A stretch of DNA of 64,000 nt, from NCBI RefSeq assembly GCF_019059575.1, contig NW_024881964.1:434001-498000 (forward strand), given 5' to 3'. Below the pieces are notes generated by a model, which saw only the letters and a list, made by a program, of their open reading frames with translations, was not told the origin of the DNA and searched no databases. The DNA is from Amphibalanus amphitrite. Taxonomy: Eukaryota; Arthropoda; Thecostraca; Balanomorpha; Balanidae. The position numbers and the translations under genes were made by a program. Of this stretch, positions 1-13,300 are shown one piece after another (the first letter of the stretch is position 1; each line of letters begins with the position of its first letter).

Positions 1-1109
1 GCAACACAGGTTTTTTGTTAAAATCGGTGGACCTGAGGTCATCTAGAGGTCATGACAAATTTTAAGGAAATTTGCCCGAATGGGTCTAAATTTGTAAGGA
101 TGAGAGATTTGTGCTCCTGGCTGGACGGACGGCTGGACAACGACGGAATGCGGCTGCACCAGTGGCATTCAACTGCAAGCCTGAAGCCTTCCATCGGTAT
201 ATAATCACAGAAGCGGCAAGCTTCAATCCACAGATGCATGGCATCACTGGCGGATCGAAAAAGGCGGTTTCGGACCCAGGAGGCATATCACCAAAAACAT
301 TGAACTCATCATTTCACACAACTCCTCGGATTTCGATTCCTTTACGAACTCGTACAGTTTAAAACAAACTTCTCCCAATATAAGTTGCTGTGTTTTCCTT
401 TTACTCTAAAAAAAACGTTTGAATTTTCGTCGATTGCGGGTGCGGGGGGGGGGGGTCGTCGATTGCGGGTGCGGCCTCCCCTGGAACCGCCAGTGCATGC
501 CATGATGTTGATTAGCGGGTTGTAATGATCGGTCTTCCGTTCACAGTTCCGTCGTTCCGGGCTGATTCGATTCGAATGTAGTCGGAGAGTAACTAGGTAG
601 CCAAAATCTAACCGATGTCGAAATTTCTTTGCAATAAGTATGCCCCAGTCAAGATTCTCAGCTCCAGTGCGTTGAGCGTTCCATATATGGGTACTGATCT
701 TCCCTATTCAAATTCAGTATGAATGCTTGCATGGATGGCCAGGTTTTCGCGGGTTAAATGTCGGATCTGTTCACTCTGTCGGCTGTCACCACAGGTTGCA
801 ATACTGCCAAGTCTTGGCCCGGGTCGGGTCCGCGAGCCCTATCAATGCCTGATTTAGTCTTAATATCTATTATCTATGCTTATTGAGGTCTTACAAGTTA
901 CAAGCATAACCCCAATGGCGTTGTGCTGTAACAGTAAATTACTGCATTTTAAAGAGTAAATTATTGTATTATAAAATCTAACATTCAAGCCCTATTAATA
1001 TATTTCGGATGGAAAGGGGTGGTCATGCGTCCTTCTATATACCCTGGGACATACTTGTCTAAATCAAGGTCATACTTATGATATAAGTTATAACCCAGTT
1101 ATAACCTAT
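1..1109. other. Upstream intergenic stretch, no gene seen
   Basis: I see no convincing coding exon here. The only structure is a 19-bp direct duplication (427-445 and 456-474, containing CGATTGCGGGTGCGG) around a short G run, and AT-rich sequence towards the UBE2G1 promoter. It may hold the 5' flank of UBE2G1 or the tail of a neighbour outside the window. Confidence 0.5.
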
Positions 1110-1287
1110 TTAATTTCAGGATAATTTCCCGGCAGGATTCCCGGTTCCAATTTCCTCGCGCGGCGCCCAGCTGATCGAACATATGATCGCAGCGCATGCG
1201 CAGACGTAACAAAGCCGAAAGCATTTCGGGCAGTGGCGGCGCGGCGGTTATTTGCTGTCGTAAGAAATTCCTCATTTAATATTTTAA
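1110..1287 (+). promoter_or_regulatory. Probable UBE2G1 promoter / 5' UTR with NRF1-like site
   Basis: A GC-rich island about 150 bp long sits directly upstream of the UBE2G1 start codon in otherwise AT-rich sequence. It contains GCGCATGCGCA at 1192-1202, which matches the NRF1 consensus typical of TATA-less housekeeping promoters. No TATA box is visible. The transcription start is inferred only from position. Confidence 0.55.
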
Positions 1288-1333
1288 ATGTCAGAGTCAC
1301 AGTCTTCCCTTCTTCTTCGTAAGCAGCTGGCTG
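1288..1333 (+). CDS. UBE2G1: UBE2G1 exon 1
   Basis: Codes for the start MSESQSSLLLRKQLA plus the first base of the next Glu codon, with donor gtacgt. It is the N-terminal helix of the UBC fold. The ATG follows the GC-rich island and is the only in-frame start that gives the family N-terminus. Confidence 0.95.
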
Positions 1334-4300
1334 GTACGTATATTTTTAGTCGAGGTTCTTCTACAGAGCTCACTCGTTACAAAATAAATGATGATTCTTT
1401 GTGCGTCACGTTCGCCGCCCATGTTGTATTTCAATCTTGTTTGGTGATAATTATGGTTTTAAGTCATTAAATCGTCTTCATTTACAGTAAATCTTCTAAA
1501 TTTTAACATCTCTCATAAATCTTTGATATACTTCTCCAGGAGCAGTATTGGTATGTTGATTTGGTTATGACTGAAAATATTGCGTATCATACTGGCTACA
1601 AGTCTGTCAAAAATTGCTTAAAATCAACTATTGAAAATGAATTACTCCATTAATGGTGCTTCTGTATTCAGAAACTGCACCCTGCTCCAATATTTTCATT
1701 AATGTCCTTCCCATTCACAGTTTATTGTGTGTTTTAGTGTTACGTGTGATGTAATTGTAGAAATCTGAAGCCAGCAGTTTTTATCAATATTATTTTGTTT
1801 TGTGCATGTCAGAAATACTAAGCAACATACAAGATATTAAATTCAGTTAAAAGATTATCAATTACTTGCAGTAAGGTGCATTGTGAGTACTTGTAAAGCA
1901 AAAGTAATTAATCCACAAATATTATTTGGTGTTGATTGTTTGCATGCTTTGGTAATGCATCAGTCACTTTTAAAGTGACTTTTTTAAGGAACTTTTCTTC
2001 TAAATATCAGAGCTTAACAAATAATAAAAAAGTATTACCCATACTGAAAAGTGATGTTTTTTTAAGGAATGTTTACAGGCAAGAACAAATTTTTTTTTGA
2101 ACTTTTTTATTTGTGATAGAATCTATTATAGGTATTCATGATGGTAATCAGGTGAGCTGAAGGTCACCATTGCTAATTTTTGTAATTGATATCACCAAAG
2201 CTATCTGAGATTTTATCAACATTTTTGCTCATGCCTGTAGCCTGATAAGAAAATTGTCATCAATCTTGCCTCTGAAACCTTCTTTTTCAGTCTAGCTGCT
2301 ACTGATAGCTTGAGCATGCAAAACCAATTCATTAGATAGGTTAGGTCACATTGTCAACTTGATTTAACAGCAGTTTTTTTATAGAAGCCCAGTGTGTACC
2401 ACAAAGAGGAATAAAAATATTGAGTTCTAGGATTTTACCTACTTCAACAGTACTCACTTGGTACTCATGCCTGACTCAATAAGAGCCCTTCAATTGAAGT
2501 TCCTTGAGTGAATCATAAGCTCTTGCAATGCTAATCACCAAGCTAAGTGGGTGGTCTTCGCCTGCTGGCTGGTGCATACTGGGGATTCTGATGTTTTGGA
2601 CTGCATCTAGGGAGCGATAGTGGGCTGTCCCAACACAGTGTGCATCATTGTATGTTGTAGGGCTCTGGTTACAGCTGCATCCAGTTCCCTGGAAATGTGT
2701 GATTTTCACTTGCTTATATGACAATCATTTTTACTTTAAATTCTGTATAGTGGCATGAGTCCAGTGTTTGAGAAGTCTTGTTTCAGTATCAAACAAGGAT
2801 AAAATCTGACTGTAGAATGACTGCTATCAGCCTTATTTTACAGCATAGAATATGGCTATAGTATAGCTGCTACTAACCAGAATAATAAGGGACAAAATTT
2901 GGCTGCTTTTAACTGGATTTAACAGAGAACAAAATCGCCTTTAAACAGCTAGCTTTAAGTACTAACCAGATTCAACCATCCCTGGCCAAGAGGGCATTTC
3001 TATGGTGATTTTTCACTATGGGTTGAAATCTTGAAACATAATAGGAACAGTATAGAGCTGACCTATAGCATATCAGGCCTTTAGCATTCAAGCTGGTATT
3101 TTAAAATCAACTGCCTTTTTAGGTCAGGTCACTGAACTTATCTTTGTTCAATCCAAAATGCTGCAAACTGAAAATTTATTCAGTTCAGTCCTAGATTTTT
3201 ACAGTTAAATGAAAAATTCAGGAAATGGCTAGCTCCAGAGTCCTTAAAAAGTATCATTATTTATTTTTCAATGAGGGTCACCTGAGGTCAGATTGTTAAC
3301 ATGATTTCAGCTGCCCATTATAAGTCATTGGACCTAGTGGAGGAAATGCAGGAAATGCTTATGTAGCGCCGGAAGTGGCCTTATCTATCTCAACAATTGT
3401 TAATCTTGAATCAATGTTCTAGTCAAGAGTTTTACTGATTGCATTATAGACCTTGCGAGTTGCGATCGTGACCTTGCAATAAGTTCGATTGAGGTTCAGT
3501 GGAGTTTTTCGTCCATAACCCCGGTCAAATTGAGTCAGAGAGTGGAAAAGGCAACAATGAACTCAGGATGAACTGCCGAATCGAATACTTATCGTTATGA
3601 TCTTCCTGGACAAAGTTCATTACCAGAGGCTAATTTTCGAACAGAAAAATTGCCAGATATGGGAATTTTTAGTGTGAAATCGCCGAGGAGTGTTGCCAGT
3701 GACGCGAAAATTGCTGCTTATGTCAACAAATATTTATCCGGCCTAAATGCTTTTTTTAAATTCAGTGTTTTTCCCGCTGTTTGGCAAAACTAGTGGGTGA
3801 CTATTAGGAATAAAGGTGACCGCGGCCGGCGACTTTTTTCTATTATAAACTGACCTCTTGCTGGTCTTAATATGACCTTGACCTCTGGTGGGCAATCACG
3901 TTGACACGTTTTCCTAAGGCAGCAAGTATATCGTTCGACGGATCTGGATTTGATGAGTGCGATGCTGCCAAAACCGTGGCTCTTCGATCATGTTTGATAA
4001 AATCATTTAAAAAACACTGTATCCCTTCTTCTGACCAGATCCAGAGCTGATAACCAGCGGACCTGAGGCCTTAAATTTGGGTATCAATAGTAGCTGCGTT
4101 TTTTCTTCAATAAACGCATACGCGTTTTTCGCCGAGACTCCTGCTAAATTAGGGGCGAAGCAGAGAAAGGGGGTCGTACTCCCCCTCGGCAGGGGCTTTG
4201 TAGAAAACCGATAGGTCTGGGGAGAGTTAATAGCAAGAATTAAAGGGACCCTCCCACCTCCAAAAAAGTTAATGAATTGGCATGAAAGTGATGTCGCTCG

Positions 4301-7300
4301 ATTCAGAAAGAGCAAAAACGAATATCTACCAAATTTTACCGAAAAATATTCACCGGTTTTCAAGATATTATACTTTTACTTTTGTTTACTTTTTTGGGAT
4401 CTCCGCTGTTCCTAGCGACTTCATTTTGGAAGTGCGGCGTTCGCGGCATATGTTACGCGCAAATAGCATATATACCACCACTGCTTCACAAAGATGTTAG
4501 TATAAGGTTTTAAAATCGTTAGATCACCGCTGACGTCACAAATTCTAAGGGGGCATCTCAATGCATTAGCCCCTTAGAATCCGAAAACTGCAAGTTTGAA
4601 ATTCCATATCTCCGAATTAAAGCATTTTTCGATGTTGTGAGTGCCCAAACCGGTATTTGCAGGCCATGGCCACCAATTTGGCTATCTCAACTCAAAACTA
4701 ATGTTAACCCTATTCCTGGCGGGCTCCGCCGGGACAAGAAACTGGCGGGGGGGGGGCCGATTCGGCCCCCCCTGAGATCTCGAGAACGAAGCAAGATAGC
4801 GACAAGCGGTAAACGGCATCGGATACGCACGGCCAAGATCTACAATTTTTACTAAGGTCATTTTCAGGTCAGGTCAAAGATGACGTCACAGGGGTCGAAA
4901 AAGTCAAAATGGCGGCGCTAGATATGGAGAGAGTTTTTCTCGAATAACTTTCGAATTAGTCAAGATAGGAACAAACTAAGGGCATCATCGTGATCCTCTC
5001 GTCAATCCGCATCGAATGATATATATGTTGACCTCGAAAGGTCAAGGTCAAAGGTTGACCTCAGGTCACGTGACCTCGAGGTCATCATGTATATCATTCG
5101 ATGCGTCTTGACGAGCTGAACACAATGAGACCATCCACGCGTCTGTATCTTGTTCCTGTACGGAGTTATTGGCCAAAAACCTTTGGTGACCTTTGATGAC
5201 GTCACATGACCTCACAACTGCCCAACAGCAAAACAGACCTCAAGGTAGTGAAGGTTGATCGTATATGAAGTCATGTATGGTATATGGGGCCATTCCGACC
5301 CGTTTTAGTGGTAAAAACAGGGAGTTGATTTTTCCCCCATTGACTTATAATGGGGAGGTCGCGAAATTGACCTGACCTTAGGTCACCGATATCAAAATTC
5401 CGAGATATACAAATTGCACATACTGGTACCCTAACTAAACCCTGAAGAGAAGAAATTGATCGGTCAAAAACTAGCTCTGGCGTGATTGCAAACTTTTCTG
5501 AGGTAGGGTCACCAAACCGCCTCTGGTGACCTGACCTGAGGTCAGATCAACTCAAAATTTTCAGACATGTTGCGTAGAAGCCTTTTAGGAAAAGTCAGAA
5601 AATTTGAGCTTCCTAGCTCAACGCGTTTGGGAGAAATAACCAAAAAACCTCAGGGGGGGGGGGCTCCTGAGCCCCCCCCCCCGCCAGGAATAGGGTTAAG
5701 GTGGGATGGTCACTTTAAACAAGCCTGTTGTCTGTTTCACTGATGCATGCATTGTTCCTAGAGCACCTCGTTCAACCAGGCTGTGTCTTGCTGGGAGTGT
5801 GGTAGGTACAGGGTGGGGCAGAAAGATTTACCTGTTTGTTTTCAGTCCATTACTTAAAAAGTTATGAACGGATTTTGATAAAATTTTGCATGCAGCTTCC
5901 CAACTGACTCATGTATCAACTTTAAGATCGTTTTTACATTTTGTAATAGTTGTTGGTGAGCTATGGCGAAGATGACTAAGTGAGCCCAAATTGCGGCGCT
6001 GAAGTAGACTGGCCACAGCTCCCGAAGCGTTGCCAAACAGCTCGGTGTTGCCGTAAAAACTGTTTGCAGTATAATTAAATGACTTAAAAAGACAGTGCTA
6101 GTGTCGTCGAAGTACATGCCAGGCAGAACAAGGGATTTCCGCTTCAAAAAGCCAGTTAATATCGTGCACAAGAAGGTGTTTCAATTCCTAGGCGAAGCAT
6201 GCGCAAACTGCCAAGGGAACTCGTTGTTTGGCCCAGAACCACCAAGAGAATCATACACGACGGCTTAGGCTTTATGTCATACAGGATGCAACGTCGACAC
6301 CTAATTTCGGCGGCATCCAAGGAAAACCGGCTACACAGGATCCCAAAGACATTGGAGGAGATCAGGAGCGCCGGTAACAAGGCATTCTGCTGGTCCAATG
6401 ACAACATGTTCATGCCTGAGCCCCAGAGACACTCCCAAAGCGTCAACATTTTGGCAGATGGTCCATCCAGCATTGATCCTGCTATTCGCACCATTTTTTG
6501 TTGCTTGAAGCCTGCTGGTGTCATGGTTTGGGCTACCGTCGCATCCGACGGCTCAAAAGGAGCCTTGGTCTTCATCAAGGAGGCTGTGAAAGTGAATTCA
6601 GAGGTTCAAGTCCATCTGCTGGAGGAACATGCTTTCTCTTGGGTCACTCAGTCGTTCTGAGACGGATACGTCTTCGTCCAGGACGGTGCGCCGCTGCAAA
6701 CGGCCAACATCGCTCAACCGTGGTGGAAGACCCACATGCCTGGGTTCTGGGACAAAGACATTCGGCCATCATCAAGTCCAGACCTGAACCCGATGGACTT
6801 CGCAATCTGGGCCATCTTAGAGAGGAGGGTGTGTGCAGTGCCACACAGCAGAATCGCCGCCCTGAAGCTGGCCCTCGAGACGGCACCGTCGAATCTTGGC
6901 GGGGACACAGTGCGGCGCTCGTGCCCCTCCGCAGAGGGACGTTTCGAAGCAGTGGTGAAGGCAAAGGTGACCATATTGAGTCATTATGCCGTCGCTGAGA
7001 TGTGTACATGTTACTGCATATATGTGCCAGAAATCAATTTGATATCTTTGTTCGGGGCCGAAATATTTAAGAAAATCAAGAGGTAAATCTTTCTGCCCCA
7101 CCCTGTAACTGGTAACAACCACTAACAATGTATACTTGTTTCAGAACTGAACAAAAACCCCGTGGATGGGTTCTCAGCTGGCCTCATCGACGACAATGAC
7201 ATCTTCAAATGGGAAGTGCTGATCATCGGCCCCCCGGATACACTGTTGTAAGTAGCACCAGCATCAGGGTGTAAAGTATTAGTGGTTGTATGGAGCACAA

Positions 7301-10300
7301 GCATGATAGTGTCACAAAAGATTGTGGACCTGAAGCTCGTTCTTCTTGTATTGTTCGATTTCGTGAAGACTGTTTGCTCGTATTCAGGCTCGTCATACGC
7401 TGTCTTTTTTAAGTTTACTGTTTATTCAATATCAGCACATCATATACATAAAGGGCACTTACGACAGGCTGATCAGGGATCTCTCGGACCATGCTCTCTC
7501 CAGCAAGTATTCATCGCCGAAATCTGCCACGGATTCATCGCTTTTCATAAGGTTCACAAAGGTGCCGTCATACGCTGTCAGTGCCACCGAAAACAATTCA
7601 CGATGTGTATGAAATGGGGGCGCAGGTTACCCCCGCAATCCGGCGGGCTCCCGAAACTTGGCATTTGTATGACATGACATTTTAAATACCTTTGATTGCC
7701 CCACTGTCGTCTTCAGGAGCGTGACAATCGTTTATGTTACTTTGGTGTGGTCATCTAACACTATATACATGTGTATTACGTGACCTATGGTAATTATGAA
7801 ATTTCCCAGCAAAAATTCGGTGGTGGCTGCTGGTGACGTTTTTACTGATGTGTTGCATACCACCTTTTTCAGTGAGGGAGGCTTCTTCAAGGCGCACCTG
7901 TACTTCCCCAAGGAGTACCCCCACCGTCCACCTAAGATGAAGTTCATCACCGAAGTCTGGCATCCGAATAGTAAGTGCCTAACTAGCTAGAGTAACTAGG
8001 GTGACCGGCTTGTCTTGTTACAAATACGACATGTTGTGAGACATGAGATATGAGTTCCTCATGCCAGAGACCATGACAGTGAACGCTATTTCGCAAAATA
8101 AAACTTCTGCAAGGTTTTCGTATAGGATAGGACCCAGTACAAAAGCCTAGTATAGAGCACACCGGCACCTTGCGGTAAAACGTAACGCAAACAATCGACT
8201 CATTAGGAATGATATCCCAAAGTGATTTGCTACAAAATTATGTCCGTTTTCTGAGTACCCTCAGCATTTTTAGGTCTTTTTGCTACGCTGAACAAGCAAC
8301 GATGCCTATGGTAACCGAAATAACGTCGCACCAATATAAATTGAATTGTTAGCATATAAAAGCTGTAACGGAATCTCCGTCGTTTTCCTCAGTCGAGAAG
8401 AACGGTGACGTATGCATCTCGATCCTGCACGAGCCCGGCGACGACACGTACGGCTACGAGAAGGCCTCGGAGCGGTGGCTGCCCGTGCACACAGTGGAGA
8501 CCATCCTCATCTCCGTCATCTCAATGCTGGCCGACCCCAACGACGAGAGCCCGGCCAATGTGGACGCCGCCGTGAGTGTTACAGGGGCCGGGGGGGGGGG
8601 GCATCGGGGGAGTATGGGAGGGGTAAGGGAGGGGTAAGGGACGTCGCCGTGTTACAGGGGCCGTGGGGTGCGGGTGGGCCATCAGGGGAGTATGGGAGGG
8701 GTAAGGGAGGGATAACGGACGCCGCCGTGTTACAAGGGCCGGGGGGTGCGGGTGGGCCATCAGGGATGGGAGGGGTGAGGGGGGGGGGCAATGGCTGCCG
8801 CCCTGGAGTGCGTTAACCCGCGACCTGGTGGGGGGGGGCTATTTTTTGCCCCCCCCCCTCCAGACTTTTCGATATATCTCCAGAACCGCTGTGCCGATCG
8901 TCACCAAACTTTCAGTACCCTCCCGGACATCAATTTTACACATTGTGACCAAAAATTTTTCCAAAAGCTATGATAGGTTGGCCGGAAATGACGTCAGAGT
9001 GACGTCATGTTCTGCCGTTTTCGACCCAAAAAAGGGTTTCGCGGGAAGAGCTGTCAGGCCTATGGCTTTGCAAATACAGAAAAATGATAAGAACATAAAA
9101 GCTGTAGAATTGAAAGGGCTACAAAACTGCTATCTCGGATTTTTGAAATTTTTGGATTTTGACCCCCAAAAATAAAAAATAGATTTTTTGGATATTACAG
9201 TCGAAAAATCCAAAAAGTTTTTTGAATTTCGCAAAAACCGGAATATATGTGATAGTCCATCTCGCCTACCATCAACATACCAAATTTTAGATTGATACCT
9301 CTTTTTTTGGCGAAGTTATAGCGAAAAAACTGTTCAAAATAGATGACGTCAAATTTTCAAACTCAATTTTTAGCAATTCTAGACCCCGTAGCGCAAAACA
9401 AAGACCATTATTAGACTCCCCGTGACGAGCTGCATCGAATCAATACCCATTTTATGCAAAACTATCAACTTTAAATTTTGACCTTTTTTGGCCTGACCTT
9501 GACCTGACCTTGACCTGACCTTCACCAGAAAGTGACCTAAGCCGTACCTGATAGTCTTATAACCAACACCATTGAGTTGGAAATGAAAAATTGGCCATAA
9601 AACATGCATCACACAACCTTAGTAAAGTTAGGTTCATGTGACCTGACCTGTGACCCTTGGTGACCTGACCTGTGACCTGACCTGGTATTGTCAGTGACCT
9701 CTAATAGCAACATATCTACTAGGCAACTGACGCCCTATCGCTGATTCTCGACAAAGTGCGTTTTCCTCGGTGTTATAGCGCATTCCCTAGTAGACCCGTG
9801 AACGGTGAAACATTTATCTTTGACCTGACCTGTGACGTCATCGGTGACCCCGAGGTCAATGAAATTTGGTTTCCCTCGACAAATTTGACAGGCCTTTCGA
9901 ACGCCGTTTGAATTTTGCGGATCCGTCCAGTAGTTTCGGAGATAGGAGGGGGGGGGGGGGCACAAAAATAGCCCCCCCCCACCAGGTCGCGTTATAAACA
10001 GACCCCACCAGGGCGCGGGTTAAGCTCGTCGTCCACAGGTTAGGCACGCACTATTACGCGCTGAATTTTACATTGGAATCTGTGGACTGCACGTCGGCTG
10101 CAGTTTCAGCGCTGAATGCGCGGCAAAGCGCAGTCAGCTGATGATTCGGCGGCCGTTCGGCGCCGAATCACGCGCTTACGAATTGAAATAGGTAGTTCAA
10201 CTTTTCAGCGCGTGCTAGGCTCATAACGATTGCGCGCTGAATGCGCGTTTAACCAACGGACGGCCAGCTTTACCCTCTGATTCGTGTTACGCTTCCATGA

Positions 10301-13300
10301 GGGCCGGGATGTGGGTGGGCCTCATACTGTTACGGGTCGTCCACGGGCGGTCAGACGACCGCAGCGCCGCCTGCAGGTCAGATTCCAAACTAACAGCGAG
10401 CCGAAGCATTGATAGACGATTTTGTTATTGAAAAGCTCACACTTGTGTAAAGGGGAATGTAAAACAAAATGTAAATACAAAAAGGGCAATGTTTTACTCT
10501 TAAAGTTCACACACTCTTCATTAGCTGCAACCTTTGGAGGGACGATCATTGTTATAAACGCTTGCAGACGGATAAAGTAGTGGGCTACTGTTGAATATGT
10601 AATAAAAACTGAGCCCACTGTCCCATACGGTACCAATGAGATCACATGACACCAGGGAAAGTCTCCAACACTTGCACGCAACAATTTTGTAAAGACATAC
10701 TCAGCCCGAAAAAGTTATCGGTTTGGTCATTAAAAGATGTTTGTTGACTGATCAGCAAGTGGCAATTGTATATTTTCAGTCATTAACCCGCGCCTTGCTG
10801 GGGGGGGGGGGGTGTTTGAACACCCCCGCTTGTGGTTTTTCGCGAATATCTCAAAAACGGCGGCGCGGAGCGCCGCCGTTTTTGGTACACCTTATCATAA
10901 ATCAATTCTACACATGTTGTGAAAATTTCAGACCAAGGTCATTCAAGGTCAGGTCACCAGGTCATTTGAAGTGACCTCACCTCATAAAAAGTTTCAATGT
11001 CTGTCATAGCTACACCGAGTGACCGATCGCTTTGAAACTTTCAGCGATTGCTAAGAGCAATAGCATGTACAAAATGTATATCTCAGAATTTTGATATCGA
11101 TGACCTAAGGTCAGGTCAATTTTGCGACCTCCCCATTATAAGTCAATGGGAGAAAATTGAAATGCGCCTCTTTTGGACAAAAGACATTATAAACACTCCC
11201 AAACACCGAATTACAAGTGGTTTAGACACACTGAACATGAAACTGGTGTCCGTGACCCTTGTTTATGCCCTGAGGTCATCTTAGGTCACGAATGATGTCT
11301 AACAGTTTTTCGCAAATAACTTTTGATAGAGGCATGCTAGAGCGATGAAAACGCTCTAGATGTGTTCAGCTCGACGATACGGATCGACTGATATGCAACA
11401 TGACCCTTTCCGGTCAGGTCATGACCTTGACCTGAGGTCAAATTTTCAAGTTGACCTTTCAAGGTCAAGTTATAGTTCATTCGATGCGTCTTGACAAGAG
11501 GAACACAATGCCGGTAAAAGTAAGCTCGTACAAGGCTTAGGTCAAAAGTTATTGCAGAAAAACTGTTTCCGAAAAAATCGGCTATTTTTGCAGTTTTTGC
11601 CCCCTGTAGGCAAAACCGTTGACGTTAGGTCAAATCTGAGAGAATTACTCAGAAAGGGCTTTAATAGGGCTATCGAATGCGCTTTTCCGCGGCGCTGTAG
11701 CTCTATTGGTTCTCGAGTTATGCGTTGGCTTCTTGGAAATTTTCGACATTCGACCTGGAAATCGGCGAAATTTTGCCTTCAATGACCTCTGGTGACCTGA
11801 CCTTTGACCTGACCAAAAAATTGACCAAAGTGATTCCGTCATTATTTTTGACGCTCTTTCGAACGCCGCCTTCCGCGTATCGCTACGTGGCCCAGGAGCC
11901 GAGTTACAAGGGGGGTGTTCAAACACCCCCCCCCCCCCCAGCAGGGCGTGGAAATCCAGGACCCCCAGCCGGGCGCGGGTTAAACAGTCTAGTTTTCTAC
12001 TGCAAAGGTATCTTTCAGGCACATTCTTGATTCTATGTATCAATCGACGTACACAAACATCAAAATTTATATTTAACCGGTGACATACTAGGACATTGTC
12101 AAATTCAATGTCTTAATTCAATTATACAAAAATATCACATTTACAAAACTGCAGTTCATTTCCGGCCGGGCACATCTGGTCGACACGCAGTTTTGGACAG
12201 TCACCAATACCTCACACAATTCTGACCAAAGGCCATACACTGTGTCTTAGTTCCTCATCTTTATACTGAACTCAGCTGCGATTAATTGTGGAGCTGTCCA
12301 GCTGATATTTCTGTTCTTTGGTGAGCGCATTCATCGCCGTCCATCGCAGTGTTGAACATACCTCCATGGGAGGCAGCAGCTATCCGGTCCACCTCCTACC
12401 ACCAATATTCAACGTTCAGTCCATTACCACCGTGCGGCTAACACTAACGGACGCCAGGAGCCGGCCGCTGAACGGAGCTGTTCCGGGCGGCCGTCTGGGT
12501 CAGCGCGTCACCGACAGCCAGCCGGCGCTGCAGGGTAGTGACCTTCCTGGACAGGTCGCCCACACTGACCAGCACCGTGTTCAGTTTCTGACAGAGCGCG
12601 ACGGTGGCGTCCCGCTGCGCCAGAGCCTCCTTCCGCCAGCGCTCTCGGCGGCGCTCGGCCCGACCCGGCCGGCGGGGCGGACCCGTCCCCGTCCCCGCCA
12701 CGGCCGCAGCGTCAGGGCTGGCACCGAGGCGGTCCCCTGTTTTCCGGACGCGTGGTGTGTCGGTTGGTGGGCGAGGCTGTGTGCTGGATATCCGACTGTC
12801 TTGTGCTGGGTGTTTGCTGGCGGTTGCCCTGTCCGACTCAGGTGGGTTCGGCACCGGCTTTGCCTGTCCCTTACCAGCTTTCGTTTTTCCGTCCACTGCG
12901 TGCGCCGGCTCCGGTGTTGAACTAGCCTGTCCTCTGCCTTCTCTGGCTGCTCCACCGTCCACTGCGTGCGCCGAGTCCGGTGCTGGCCTCTCCTGTCCTC
13001 TGCCTTCTCCGGCTGTTCCACCGTCCACTGGGTGTGGCAGCTGCGGGTCTGGCGGCAGCCGATCTGTCTTAGAGCTCGCCGTTTGGAGGACACCGCCCGG
13101 AGACGGCGCGGGCGGCGCTGCGACAGCGGAGGACGGCTCAGCCCAGGGGGCCCGCTCTGGCGGACTGACGCCGGAGGGCGTCTCGGCCCAGGCTGCGCGC
13201 GTCAGCACCAGCAGCTCCTCGTCGGTGACGGAGCTGGGCCGGCTGAGCTCGGCCAGCAGGGCGTCCAGCAGCCGCTCCAGGTGCTGGTCGGCCGGCTGCT

